Shown here in pieces: positions 25,379 through 37,990 of a DNA stretch of 64,000 nt. A program made the position numbers and the translations under genes. The stretch comes from Rhodeus uyekii (lineage: Eukaryota; Chordata; Actinopteri; Cypriniformes; Acheilognathidae): assembly GCA_037043235.1 (NCBI GenBank), contig JAWRVZ010000065.1:1357501-1421500 (forward strand). Direction: 5' to 3'. Numbering within the stretch: position 1 is the stretch's first letter; every line of letters starts with the position of its first letter. The notes under the pieces are model-generated. The model had not been told where the DNA came from. It searched no databases and saw nothing but the letters and a program-made list of their open reading frames with translations.

Positions 25379-26359
25379 TTTACTTCATTTTACATTGATA
25401 ACATTAAACAATCTGTTTTTACAAATGCAGGGTAACAAATGCACACACAAAAGTTAAAATAAAATGAAATTGCATTGTTTTACAATCTTTTTTCTTTCAT
25501 ATTTTCAGGTATGTGATCAATTGGGTTTAGTTGAAGATCTCTCCATTTAAATCACTCTTTCAGTGTTGGAGTTATTGCATTTTGAAAAATTAGATGGAAT
25601 TGCTTCTGTAGAGCTGGCCCTTTACGACGGCTCACAAATAATCCCAGTAATGTTGTCCTTTTGTAATATTAAAGGTCACAGTTGTCTCTCTCCATTGTCT
25701 TTTTTCACACAATCAAAATGGGTTGCGCAGTCACAGTGATTGTTCAAAATGTCTGTTTCCGGTAGAAAGTTTTCCATTTATGAAACTGTGTTTGATCAAG
25801 ATGTATCATGATCCTTGTCCTATCAGCAGTCCAGAATGCTTTTACAGATCAGCAAATATATAAAGGATAGCATAAGTGTCAAGAAATCACCTAGGCTATA
25901 ACAAATAACCCAAAGTAAATCTCAGTAGTGCATTACGGTTAACTTTAAAGTGAAACTGTGGTAGTCAACAAAGTATGGAAAAAGTAAGCAAAGACTGAAT
26001 TTCCAGTGTATAAGTCAAAATGAAAGTGGTTTCAGAGGTGAGAAGTACTTCTGAAGATTGTAAAGATAAGTATCTATTTCTATAGAATAATGTGCATCAT
26101 TGCATTGTTCGTAGTAAGACCAGGAACGTCTATAAATAATTCCATTATGATTTCATGTCGACTCTTTAAAGTTGAGTGATTCTCTTTAAGCATCGCACAA
26201 CTCTCATAATGCATCAGTGCAAACATGTGAGTTGATATCCTTTCTCAATGTTTTCAACAGCAATAACGTAGAAAAGTTAGCTCCAGTGCAAAATCATGTA
26301 GCAAGTTTATGACTAGTCAACAGTAGAAGACCCTTTTCCAGATGTGATTTTGGTCCGTC

Positions 26360-27487
26360 TTATACTGCAAGGTCATCCGGTCTCATGCGACTGCTGGTCC
26401 CGCTGCTCTTGCTAAACCTTCGCCTGTCCTGATCAAACTCGCTGCTTAGAAATGAAGGCGAGGCACATGAGTTGGGTGTCTCTGTAGGTGCTTGTGAGAA
26501 GCTCAAGAAGTTGACCCCTAGGTAGTCTTCACCTCGGTGGCGTTCGGTAACCATGTTCACAGAGTTTTGTTGGTTCGCCAGTCGGTCGTGAAAGGGTGGG
26601 CAGGTTGGGTGTATAAGCGAGCGTGCGTGTGCCCGTATAGTAGGGGAGGATGGTGGTGTCAGGCACAGGTTGAAGTCGGGAGGTGGAGTGCAGGTTCTGT
26701 TTGGCATGGATGGGTTTGGTGAGACTGCAGCCACGGTGGACGGTGTGTTCAGTCGTTGTTTGGAAGTCTTATAATCTTGTAACCACCTCTTGCACTGCTT
26801 CCACGCCAAATGATACAGTTCCACGACACTGAGCAACAAAGACACAGCGGCTACCGCCAGCATAAACACAATGAACACATTCTTCTCCGTAGGTCTGGAG
26901 ATGTAGCAGTTGACCGCGTGTGGACACGGAGGGGCTTTACACACGTAGAGTGCATTGAGGAAGACTCCATAGATCAGGTACTGGATTACGATGAAGATCA
27001 CCTCCATTACGGTGCGAATGAGGATGCTAAGTACGTACGTTTGTAGCAAAGCACCCTTCAATCGCACCTTCCCACCTCCACCTTCGTCCTCCTTCCCACA
27101 GTCCTTGTCTCTTTCTGGGTACTTGTCTCCATCCCCGTCTCTCTGCTCTCCATCTTCCTGCTCTTTCCTTCTCTTCTCCTCTCTGCGGACACTGTGCATT
27201 GCATGTCCCATATAGATGAGAGAGGGTGTGGACACGAACACTATCTGGAGAACCCAGTAGCGAATGTGCGCAATGGGAAATGCTCGGTCGTAACAAACGT
27301 TCTCACAACCGGGCTGTTCCGTGTCGCAGGTAAAGTCTTCCTGCTCGTCGCCCCACGAGGATTCAGCAGCAGTGCCCAGGACCAGGATCCGGAAGATGAA
27401 GAGGATGGTGAGCCACACCTTTCCCACCGAGGTCGAATGTTCCTGGACTTCTTCTAGAAAGTTCCCCAGCAGACTCCAGTCAGCCAT
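26360..27487 (-). CDS. gja5b: Gap junction alpha-5 protein (connexin 40/41.8 class)
   Basis: Connexins form hexameric hemichannels that dock as gap junctions in the plasma membrane. Cx40-class channels serve heart and endothelium, and the zebrafish version (Cx41.8, leopard) also serves pigment cells. The 375-aa protein starts MADWSLLGNFLEEVQEHST. There are four membrane segments at about 21-41, 77-97, 150-172 and 203-225. Extracellular loop 1 has Cys54, 61 and 65 (C-x6-C-x3-C) with the QPGCENVCYD signature. Loop 2 has Cys183, 188 and 194 with CYISRPTEKN. The cytoplasmic loop is Lys/Glu/Asp/Gly-rich, and the tail ends RPDDLAV, a possible PDZ ligand. The whole CDS lies in one exon, as is usual for connexins; an acceptor (TTTTCTCAG on the minus strand, exon from 27503) sits 16 nt before the ATG, so a non-coding first exon lies further upstream. 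The b-paralog letter is inferred from length and linkage to gja8; gja5 family identity is firm. Confidence 0.95.
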   Translation of the reverse strand: MADWSLLGNFLEEVQEHSTSVGKVWLTILFIFRILVLGTAAESSWGDEQEDFTCDTEQPGCENVCYDRAFPIAHIRYWVLQIVFVSTPSLIYMGHAMHSVRREEKRRKEQEDGEQRDGDGDKYPERDKDCGKEDEGGGGKVRLKGALLQTYVLSILIRTVMEVIFIVIQYLIYGVFLNALYVCKAPPCPHAVNCYISRPTEKNVFIVFMLAVAAVSLLLSVVELYHLAWKQCKRWLQDYKTSKQRLNTPSTVAAVSPNPSMPNRTCTPPPDFNLCLTPPSSPTIRAHARSLIHPTCPPFHDRLANQQNSVNMVTERHRGEDYLGVNFLSFSQAPTETPNSCASPSFLSSEFDQDRRRFSKSSGTSSRMRPDDLAV

Positions 27488-27604
27488 GACTATTCAGAAG
27501 AGCCTGAGAAAATTAGGTAGTGTGAAATGAAGAAATAAATGCTTTCATGGTGAAATAGTTCATGTCAGCTATTTGGTTAACAACATTCTTTAAATTGTCT
27601 TTAG

Positions 27605-28090
27605 TGTACAATAGAAGAAAGAAACTCTGGGAACAACTTGAGGATGAGTAAGTGATCACAATTTTCATTTTTTAGTGAACTATGCCTTTAAAGGGATTAA
27701 AGTGTTATTCATTTGCATTTATGCATTTATCAGATGCTTTTATCCAAAGCGACTTGCATTTCATTCAAGGAACTCATTGAATCAGTTCTTGTTTTCCCTG
27801 GGATCGAACCCATGACCGTGGCATTGTAAACACCAATGCTCTAATGATTCAGCTACAGGAAAGCTTATTCAGGTTGCTAGATGTAAACATATCAACTTTA
27901 AATGGTTAATTCACCAAAAAATCTAACTTTTACTCACCCTCATGTCGCTTCAAACCTGTATGACTGACTTTTCTGTGTAACACAATATTATATTTTGAGA
28001 AATGTTTCGATTTTGTTTTTTTGTTGTGGTCCATACAATGGAAGTCAATGGAAACCAAAGCGGTTTGGTTAACAAAATAGATTCTTGATG
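27605..28090. repeat. fragments of a dispersed cyprinid repeat flanking SINE copy 4
   Basis: 27895-28090 begins AATTCACCAAAAAATC and carries TACTCACCCTCATGTCG. 27605-27695 is an opposite-strand fragment of the same style (GAGGATGAGTAAGTGATCAC ... TAGTGAACTATGCC). These are recognisable interspersed-repeat consensus parts, with no coding capacity. Confidence 0.6.
27711..27864 (-). mobile_element. tRNA-derived SINE (HAmo-like), copy 4
   Basis: On the minus strand it runs from a tRNA-like head (CCTGTAGCTGAATCATTAGA) through B-box GGTTCGATCCC to the tail GGATAAAAGCATCTGATAAA. It lies between two fragments of another cyprinid repeat (27605-27695 and 27895-28090), just upstream of gja5. Confidence 0.78.
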
Positions 28091-29148
28091 CAATCCAACC
28101 TCTTGCTATGTGCCTCACACAGGGTTCAAAATAGCATACTGTACTCTTAGTATTCCTGCTATATTAAGATATATAATAAAATTAAAACCATGATTAGTAT
28201 ATTCAGTTAGTTACTTAGTCTTCTCATGCTATTAAAAAACGAGGACAAAGGAGTCAAACATGCAGACCGTATCTTTAGGTTGTGTTTGTGTACATAGATT
28301 TCTGTTCTTCGATACAAACTTTTCCCACACACTCAAGTGCTGGGAGTCTGGGAAAACGAGGCAAAAGAATTTAAGGAACCTACAGCTAAAAATAAGCAAA
28401 TAAGGACAGATTTAGTGGCATTTGTCTTTTCTGGGTTGGAACGTTTCCTGTTTTCATTCTAAAGGAATATGAATATTTGCAACATTCCCAAGTACAAGTA
28501 ACATTCCCCATTAATAAAGTTATTTGGCATATTAAAATACAATAAATGTTATAAAACTACAATACTAAACAACATAGTACTGCATTCAAGTTGAGTTTTT
28601 TAAAGACTTCAGCTCAATGTTTAAGAGTAGAATTAAGTCCCAACTCAACTGCTAAAGCTTCTCAAATTTAAATGTCATGGGAAAGGTTTAATTGTCCTTT
28701 AGGGTGATGCCTGACAAATGTCATGTGTATCATTTTTGACTTGGTTTCTCTGTTCCGTCCTTTTTATAGTAATTACTAATCATTAAGTGTAACAATGTTC
28801 CTCTTTCTCTCTCTCTAGATTAATGTGAAGTTTAGCATCGCAGTCTCAGTCCTCAGGGGGCTTTATGGGAAGCAAGAGCCCAAAATACACTCCCTAGTTT
28901 AACATGAGAACTTGGGTAAGACTGTGTTTAAGAAGCTGTTTGTCTGTGAGAAGCATTGGAAAATATTTGGATGTAAATTTAACTGCCGAAACACTGTGTT
29001 AACAGACCTTATTTGGATCCACCCTGACAGATATTTATCAGGTCAGAACTTGATGACCCATCAATGTTATTTTAAGAATGTTTCATCAAGGGAGGTTTTC
29101 GGTCTTTATCAGCTGGCTTCTCTAAAGAGAAGCGCGCACAGAATTGTT
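28091..29148. other. upstream of gja5, nothing recognised
   Basis: Expected to contain the gja5 non-coding first exon and promoter, but I found no motif strong enough to place them. Confidence 0.4.
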
Positions 29149-31279
29149 AAGTTGGCTTGAGAAAGCCAACTTAGTGATATTGTATCTAAACTTATTATTA
29201 TTATTAAGTTGGCTTGAGAAAGCCAACTTAGTGATATTGTATCTAAACTTATTATTATTTTTATTATTATTTTTCTTCTTACCTAAAATTCTAAAAGAAT
29301 CTCCTCCTACAGCTTTAAAGCTACAACCACTAAACTTTGCTCAGACTTCAGACCTGTTCTGACTTGAGTTGCTATATCGTTTCTAAGGGATCGGGGGTAC
29401 GATGTTCGCCCCAGGGGCGAAAAAGCAGCCGAAAAATCCCATTGACTTAACATTGCAACGAACTTTGACGATTAATAACTCGGAGCGAGGAATTTGTAAA
29501 AAGATGAAACTCGCCACATTTGAAGAGGGTGACAGCCTCTGTAAGAACATACCACACAATGGGGTAAAAGTTGCACCCCTGGGGTGCTAGAGCTGCCCAA
29601 ATTTGCCCCATAGAGATGAATGGGGAAGGCTGTCCCATGAAACACCATCTACTATGGCAAAATGCATAGGGATTTTGAATTGAACATAGCTCTTCAGCAC
29701 AGCGTCACAGAGACAAGGGGGAGGGCTCATTTTACTCAGGCGACCAATGAGTGTCTTAGGATCACAGTGAAGCTATTAAGGCACGCCCTAGCAACCATTT
29801 AGAGCACCTTAGCAACCCATCTCAAACTGGCAAACTGCCAATCACCAATGTTTTCAACACTTCCTAGCCACGCCCTAGCAACCATTATCGAGCACCTTAG
29901 CAACCAAATGCAAAGCGAGATATCTTCAGTTCTGAATGTCGTAGAGGCGTTGTGGTTGGTTTATATCGTTCATACTGTCAAGCAGCCTTTGAAGTGACAT
30001 CAATGGCAGAGGCTTAGCCACTCCTTAGCAACCAAACAAAGTACCCTAGCAACCGTTTAGCCAGACCTATATCTCTGCATCAGAAAGTCGTAGAGACAAG
30101 GGGGGTGGGTCTATTGGCGCCATTCACTGACCAACTGAATCATCAGTAATCTCCAAATAAATCTTGTTAGCGACATATTTAAAGTTTAAACTCTCAAAAC
30201 TTTTTAAGCTTGAAGCTTTTACAACTAATTTAAACTTTCAGGCTGGGCTTTCTCAAGCCAACTGAAGTTTATAAAATAAACTTCCTCTATCTAGTTATTA
30301 TTATTATTCTTCTTACCTAAAATTCTCAGAGCATCTCCTCCTAGAGCTTTAAAGCTACAACCACTAAACTCTGCTCAGACTTCAGACCTGTTCTGACTTG
30401 AGTTGCTATCCCTTTTCAGACTGATCAGACTTATGATTTTTGATAAAACTGAAGATTAAAGTCATAAAATCTCCATAGACTTTCACTAATGAAGTGAAAA
30501 CTGAATTTTAGATAGAGCGTCCACTCCATCTGTTGGTAACATCACAACATTACACCTGATATATAATACATTTCAATACAGTATGTGTGAACATGTCCAT
30601 TCCAATGGGCATGCATTTTATTTTTTTAAATCCTGAAAAAAAAACTTGCAGGTCTACAATCGATTTTTTACTTTAATTAGTAAGTTAAATCTCTCTATTT
30701 TACATACATAATATCACAAAATTACACCCCTGTCAGTGAGAGCACTGAAGTTTGAACGAATCAGAGCGCTGCAATTCAAAGCCTCAAAGCTTTTCAAAGA
30801 CGCCATTACTGCTGGAGAGAGAGATCATAATCTCCTAAAATAGATTTATGTGAGAGAGTTTATGATCAAACGGAAATTGTTTCCGATTATCAAGTAACCG
30901 CTGCAGCGTGTTTCCTTGAAGATTTATGTACTTATATGGCCAAATTCTGACTCTCATTCGTGTTTACTCGGCAAAGGCTTTCGCCCGCTGAGTAGATTAC
31001 TATGGGAACGGCAACTCTCAATGAACTTCAAACGCGCGTCCTCGCGCACTCGCGTCAAAGCACTTAAGTTTATTTATAACTTATGCCTGAGTAAATATTA
31101 CATTGCCTTGATTCCTTTATCTGCTATAATTGCCGTGTTGAACTGAAGTCTGACATGGCAGATTGATTCAATCTGAAAACTGCTTGAGATTAGAAAAAAA
31201 CAGCATTACTATCCCCATTGTAATTGTGCAGGAATGATTTAAGAAATACTAATATTTTATTTCACATGAAGAAAGGCTT

Positions 31280-31283
<4 letters not shown>

Positions 31284-31362
<79 letters not shown>
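31284..31362. repeat. (CA)n microsatellite
   Basis: Uninterrupted CA dinucleotide run of about 80 bp inside the composite element. Confidence 0.95.
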
Positions 31363-31367
<5 letters not shown>

Positions 31368-31914
31368 ATATATACATACATATCTATCTATACACACATT
31401 TATATAGTAAATAAATGTATAAAGGGCTCCATATACATGTAGTGTAACTGCAGTCTGTTTTGAAAGTGGCAAGACTATATTAATAATGCTTAATTACATC
31501 TTTAAAATAGAAATAAAACAAAGTATTATTCACATTAGTGAAAACTGACCGTTAAAAGCCAAGGATGTAATTAAACCGTAAACATTTTTATAAACTAACT
31601 GCAATTTTCCAACACTTTGGGGATCAAAAAGCATTGTTATTTATTTTTTGGTATTTCGTTACAACACCGATGATCCCTCTTGATGAAAAAACTCCATGTA
31701 TGTACCCTAGATGCCATTTTGTGCACTAACCAAGTATTGCAACACTTCTGTAATCAATTAATAATTTACTCATGTTTATTATCAATGTAAATGTTGTTTA
31801 TTTTAGATTTATATTTAATATTCATTATTATTCTTTGATATTTCAGACCACTCACTGTTCAGCTGAATCATCAATAACCTCCAGTCTCTGCGTCAACTGA
31901 CTTTTGTGTTCTTT

Positions 31915-32310
31915 AAAACATTAAATCTCACTAGTGACTTGTTAAATAACATTCATTCTCGTCAGTGACATGTTAACTCATGTTAAATCTCACAAGCGAC
32001 CTACGAATTAACAAATCTCACTAGCGACATGTTAGTTCACACTAAATGTCAATAGTGTCTTGTTAATTAACGTTAAATCTTGCTAGCAACATGCTAGATC
32101 ACGCAAATTCTCACTAGTGACATGCTAGATCATGCTAAATCTTGATAGCAACTTGTTAATTAACAATAAATCTTGCTACCAATATGCTAATTCAGCGAAT
32201 TCTTGCCAGCAACATGCTTATTTATGTTAAATGTTGCTAATGACTTCGGAACTCATACTAAATCTTGCTAGCAACAAGATAATTAACATTAAATTTTGCT
32301 AGCAAAATTG
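31915..32310. repeat. degenerate tandem repeat of about 30-40 bp unit
   Basis: Successive units resemble AAATCTYRCTAGYRACWTGTTAATT with drift, about ten in a row, all within the composite element. Confidence 0.6.
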
Positions 32311-34489
32311 ATCATCAATTGAACACTCCAAATAATTTTTCTAAGATCGCACTTAGTCTGGAACGTCACCCTTAAGCAAACCTGAAGTGTGTTTAAACTC
32401 CAGATTGATTTGCTCCTGGGATCACAGGGACACACAAGCCTTTCCACCACGTCAAGGTGGCGATCCTTGGAAAGGACACACACACAAATACACACACACC
32501 CAAAGTGATGATCTCAAACAATAATCAATTGATGCTACTGTGGCAGCAAGGAATCCATCATTGTCAATCATATGACCATTTGAGTCAGTCACTTGATGAT
32601 TTTTGATCCATTTTGAACCCTTTTTGGCAGGTGCTCAAGGCGGTGATGTCCTGTCTTAGGTTGCGCCCCGCTGGTCAAAAGAGTCTTACCTGTCATTGAA
32701 TCACCTCATGGTTCTGATTACCACTTTGTCCCTCGTAAGCAACTTTTAGTAAGAAGATCTATCTAGATATATATATATATATATATTTACATTGTGATTA
32801 CATTGTGATCACAGCTAAAAATTCAGCAGTGTGTGTGTGTATTTGTGTGTGTGTATGCATTTGTGTATGGGGAAAGCGGTGGCTTACTCCTTAATCTCTA
32901 CAAGTGATGTCAGAACTACAGTTTTATGATGTAAAATTATTTTTTTAAATATGATGTAAAATAGGTTTCTCCTTACTGTACATCTAAAAAAATCTAGATT
33001 TTATTAAGTTCAATATATAAAAATAAATTATTTGTTTTAATTTACATTGACCTTTTACTGCCATATAAAATCATTAATCGCTAATCATATTTCTTATTTC
33101 ATATTTAACATTAAAAACTGCATTACTTTCCCCATTGTACTTGGCAGGAATGATTTAAAAAATACTAATATTTAAGTTATTTTATTTCACAGGAAGAAAC
33201 ACTTTATATATACATATTTCTCCTTCAGACCAGAATTAGGTTCCAGGTTTCTGAAAAAAAAAAATAATAATATCCCATTAAATTAGGCATCTATTAATGA
33301 GTAAGAAAAAAAAATCATAACTCCTTCATAGCAATTTTTGTTGTCAATTGCAGTGGGCATTTGGTCTTAACAGCTGTGAATATCAAACTAATATAAACCA
33401 ATATAAAAAAAATTAAACATAAAAAAATCCCAAGGTCAAGAACTTGAACAATATAACATTTCAACTTTAATTTTGAGGTTTTTGTTTTACAAATTGCACA
33501 TTTAATAAAATAAACCTCTAATAGAAAATGCATTAGAGTCAGTGCAGTCACTTTACACACACACATTTCCTGTGTGTATCTTTCAAGGTATTCCCCAGTG
33601 GCACAGAGCAGTAGTGCACTTTGCACTAATCACATTAAATAAATAATTGTATATTCTACATATGACATTTTCTCAAATTTTCTTCTTAAAATTTGACATA
33701 TTTTAGAATGAGATTTGAATTTTGACTAATTATTACCCTACTGGCCATAACAGCAAATAGCATTATGATACCACATGAAGACATCTGTACAATACCTGTA
33801 CACATTTTTGGGGGGGGGGTATTGTATTTATTAGGTCCTACATATCTCAAATAGCAAGAAAAATTACAAAATGCACATCAGGCAAACTTGTGGGACTCAA
33901 GAGGATATATAATAAATTTCAATCAGCATGTGCATTGAGTAGCAGTCATTGGAACCCAATGTCCATTGCAATGGATATGCATTTTTTTTTTAAATCCTGA
34001 AAAAAGACTTGCAGGTCTACAATCGATTTTTTACTTTAATTAGTAAGTTTAATCTCTCTATTTTACATACTAACTATGAAATACTGGCAAACATATCAAA
34101 GATTGCAAATATAACTGTAGAAAATGCTGCTTACTTCTGTGTGTGGGAAACAGCGCCACTCACTGACCAACTGAATCATCAGTAATCTCCAAATAAATCT
34201 TGTTAGCGACAAACTCTCAAAACCTTTCAAGCTTGAAGCTTTTACAACTAATTTAAACTTTCAGGCTAGGCTTTCTCAAGCCAACTGAAGTTTATATCAT
34301 AAACTTCCTCTATCTAGTTGGAATTACTGCTGTATGACTGATTTGGTTGACAAGTTTGAATTGTCTTTTACATGATTAATACAGCTTTATACTTTATAGA
34401 CATTTATTTTATTATAACATCTAGCATGCCTAAACTTATATCTGTATGTGCAGGAATTATGCTCACACACATACATATGTGTACATATA

Positions 34490-34645
34490 CAGTGGTGTAA
34501 AAGTGTTTTGCCCCCACTTCCTATTTTTTTTGTCACACTTAAATGTTTCAGATCATCAAACAAATTGAAATATTAGTCAAAGTTAACGCAAGTAAACACA
34601 AAATGCAGTTTTTAAATGAAGGTTGTTATTATTAAGGGGAAAGTG
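34490..34645 (+). mobile_element. end fragment of a Tc1/mariner-type transposon
   Basis: It starts at TA with CAGTGGTGTAAAAGTGTTTT then GCCCCC, and continues GTCACACTTAAATGTTTCAG and AAACACAAAATGCAGTTTTT. These are widely dispersed teleost mariner terminal sequences. The element is cut off at about 34645. Confidence 0.65.
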
Positions 34646-34918
34646 TTTTATTCATTCATATATATACAGTATGTGTGTGTGTGTCTGTGTATATATATAT
34701 ATATATTATTTATTTATTGGTCTGGAATACATGATGCTGATCATCATGTGTGGTATTGAGGTCAAATCTATTTTTTGTAAATGTAAATTAATTTAATGTA
34801 AATTAATTCTTATATAATAAATTAAAATGTGTTAATTTTTTTTATTTATTATTATCAGTGGAAAAATGTACAGTCCTCTGGTCGTTGATTGAAGACCTGA
34901 TCTTGATTCTTGCATGTC

Positions 34919-34920
34919 TG

Positions 34921-34949
<29 letters not shown>
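34919..34949. repeat. (CT)n microsatellite
   Basis: A CT dinucleotide run of about 30 bp. Confidence 0.85.
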
Positions 34950-34952
<3 letters not shown>

Positions 34953-35989
34953 AATGACCAACTGACTGTATATATCTGTTACATAGTTTTATTTAAATAT
35001 TTTATGGATATAAAAAAAACTATATGGATATATATTTGCAACTATATGGAAATATATATCAGTCTTATTGTTATATATTCAGAATTTACAGAATTATTTC
35101 CTTTTTGCTATACATGCTGTCAACAAATACCAGGAAGGGCAAGTTGGCATCAGGTGTGGGAACCATGTCTTTAAAGAGAGACTGAATGTGCTGGAGTCTC
35201 TACATAAGTGTGTCTCGCTCCCCTCCCCTTTAAGGAAACAATTTTAAACAATATAATTTCCCTCGTACAAGTCACTTGAAAGGAAACTGGCTGAGTTCAA
35301 GTCGCTGGGGCCAAAGAGGTTACACTTAAAAGACTGTGTGTATGAATTCACTCGTTCAGTTAAAACGTTAACATAGTGTTAGATATATTTCCATTTTTAA
35401 TTTTGTTCTAATTTAATGTGTTATATAATATAATAATCAGTGTTTCCCAAACTCGGGTTAATGAGTTGATGAAAAGCTATACAATTTAAATAAATTAATA
35501 ATTTAAAAATAAAAACAATCAAAAAAAAAATGTATTTGCAGTTTCAACTTCATGACACGTGACCATAATATCAGACAACAGTAAACACTGATATGTGCTT
35601 TTGAATTTTTACTTTTGCTAATTTATCTTAATGTGTTAGTTGAGCCTTAATGCATGTGTAATTTAAAGCATGTAAAATAAATGATCTGTCCGTATCAACA
35701 TAATGAAAGCTTTACCTGTGGTTTTGTTATGGGATGTTTTAGGTGATTTCAAAAAGTGGGTCAAGGGTCAGCAAAAACTATACATCAACAGTCTACGTAC
35801 ATGAACATTTATCAGTGCTATTTTTGTGTCAGTGAAACTTTCAGGAGGAAGGTGGCGAGACCTACTCCCTTCTCCACTTGTTTACCCGAGGAAAGGAGAA
35901 CAATGTGGGAGGTTTCTTTTTTTGTGGCAGGGGCATCTGGAGATAGGAGCTGCTAAACAGCCACACAAACAGCCACCAAGAAGAGAACC

Positions 35990-36991
35990 ATGCTCTTCCG
36001 GTCTCTGTTTGTCCTGTCTGCGTTTGAGTCAGCACTGCGACAGGCGCACAAAGAAAGCCTGCTAGATACAGAGATGTGGAATTCAACGTCAGTAGAAAGA
36101 CTCATATACATGAGTGTATTCAGTAAATAATCCATTACAAAAAAACAAAACAAAAAGAACATGGTGATATTGTTTATTTTGTGATAATGTTGTGCTGCCT
36201 GTAATTTATCCTGCTTGATTGAGTGACAATTTTTTTTATTGTGTGTGTGTTTGTTTTTGTTTATTAATTTGTTTGTTTTTGGTTGTTTGTTTTTGGTTGT
36301 TCATTTGTTTATTTGTTTTTGGCTATTCATTTAGTTATTTGTTTATTTATTTTTTGTTATTAATTTGGTAATTATTATTTTTTGTTATTAATTAATTAAT
36401 TAATTTTGTAAATAATATATTTTGTTATTAATTAATGTATTTGTTTTTGGTTATTAATTCATTTGTTTTTGGTTAATTAATTTATTTGTTATTGGTAATT
36501 TATTAATTTATTTGTATTTAGTTATTAATTTGTTTGTTTTTTATTTTATTTATTTGTAACCATTTATTTGTTTATATTAATCATGTTATATTGTAATAGT
36601 TTTGTGTATGTATTCTGCTAAACTGCAAATAATTTTGCAATAAAACAAAACAATTATTTGTCTTAAAGCACATCAAAACTGAAATGGTCTTAGATTACTG
36701 CAACAACATTCAAGATGTCCAATATCGGTTCACAATTTACCCATTAATAAAATGTTTTACCCATGTTTTCTTCTTTTTCTCTGCTAGTATTCCAAAAGGA
36801 TGTGTCTGTTACCACAAGCGAAATCCTGAGGTTTCCAAATCAGCACAGAGTGGGTGAGTATTATTATATAGTTAAAATAGATAATAACAGTCTTATTATT
36901 AATGGGTATTAATTGTTTACTGATTCTTTTGCATGTTTGGCTTGTCTGTCTGCTCTTCTAGCCCTGAACAGATGGACAGTGTCTGGTTTAT
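35990..36991 (+). CDS. tentative spliced small ORF, possible secreted peptide (3 exons)
   Basis: An ATG in good context (AACCATG) opens a hydrophobic start, MLFRSLFVLSAFESA, that could act as a signal peptide. The tentative exons are 35990-36122, 36788-36853 and 36962 to a stop at 36989-36991. The second exon has a strong pyrimidine tract with TAG acceptor and a GTGAGT donor; the third has a strong acceptor. Joined, they give 76 aa with one NST glycosylation site. The same two downstream exons are open in another phase as well (ending at 37055), so the reading frame is ambiguous. I recognise no family. The region is less AT-rich than its surroundings. It may equally be a non-coding transcript or chance. 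Confidence 0.15.
36230..36600. repeat. T-rich degenerate repeat (TTTGTTTTT / TTATTAATT units)
   Basis: Repeated TTGTTTTTGG and ATTAATTTATTTG phrases, no coding potential. It lies in the putative intron of the tentative 36-37 kb transcript. Confidence 0.7.
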
Positions 36992-37619
36992 AAATAAGTT
37001 CCAGCAGAAGATGAGCTGCAGGACTGTTTGCAGAAAAATGGGTGTGTATGCATGAGATTGTGATCAGCAATTTAATGCAGCTGACAGCGTGACTGAAATA
37101 ACTTGATGACATCTGGAAACTAAGAACAGCAAAAGGAGCAGCGAGGCTAAGCTTTAGAGATTGAGTTTTGCCATCGGATCCTCTCTCACAAATCCGTTCA
37201 AGGCTCCCACTGTGTGTGTGTCTGTGTATTCAGAGATGCTCTCCTGGGAACCATCATGACTGTTTATTCATCAGGCTTTTCTTATTAGTTCCCAGCATGT
37301 TAATTTATTAGAGAGACCAAATATTTACCTGAAGCCAATGTCTGTACGCTTAGATTAAATTAGATCAATGAAGCACCTATTTGAATTTCATATTCAGAAT
37401 TTATATGCGTACCAAAAATATTCCCCAACTCTTTAGACTAAACTGTATATTATACTCAGGAGGAAGCCATATTAGATTAAGTGTGTGTGTGTATGTGTAC
37501 CAAAATGTTTTAATCTAATAAAATTAATAATAAAGTTAATGAATATATTTATATACACACACAAATCTTCCTCTTAAAGGATTAGACTAGAGTACCAAAA
37601 TTTAGAGTTTCATCTAATT

Positions 37620-37873
37620 AATATAAATAAATATATAAATTATAAATAAGTATTAATATAAATAAATATATAAATTATAAATAAGTATTAATATAAATAT
37701 ATAAATTATAAATAAATATTAATATAAATTAAAACGTTTTTATAAATAAATATTGATATTATTAATTTAAATAAATATAAATTATAACTAAATATTAATA
37801 CAATTAATATAAATAAATATATAAATTATTGATTGATTGTTTGGTATATTAAATAATATTTGAATAAAATAAA

Positions 37874-37927
<54 letters not shown>

Positions 37928-37990
37928 GTATATGTATATGTATATATATGTATATATATATATATATACTTAAGAAAAATATATTAGATA
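37620..37990. repeat. AT-rich satellite-like repeat and (TA)n run
   Basis: Tandem units such as ATAAATAAATATATAAATTA run from about 37620 to 37830, followed by a TA run (37877-37920) and TATATG units to 37975. Confidence 0.8.

Larger units (their letters stand above)
29149..34319. mobile_element. composite AAGTTGGCTT element cluster with repeated ends
   Basis: The left boundary has a stem-loop, AAGTTGGCTT-GAGA-AAGCCAACTT, present twice in a 56-bp tandem duplication (29149 and 29205). The right boundary motif GGCTTTCTCAAGCCAACTGA with CTTCCTCTATCTAGTT occurs twice, ending at 30296 and 34319. After the first right end the sequence restarts with the same TTATTATTCTTCTTACCTAA segment seen at about 29270, so copies lie head to tail. 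Other internal pairs are 30560-30720 with 33900-34080, and 31165-31280 with 33105-33215. CCTAGCAACC-type phrases are frequent. I see no transposase; the superfamily is unknown to me. Confidence 0.55.

Noticed and set aside
31224..31442. Thr-His and Cys-Val repeat frames
   Set aside because: Purely translated (CA)n microsatellite.
36788..37055. resemblance of IPKGC and PEQM phrases to the C-terminus of acid phosphatase 6
   Set aside because: Only a few residues match, and the catalytic and flanking parts are absent; treated as coincidence.
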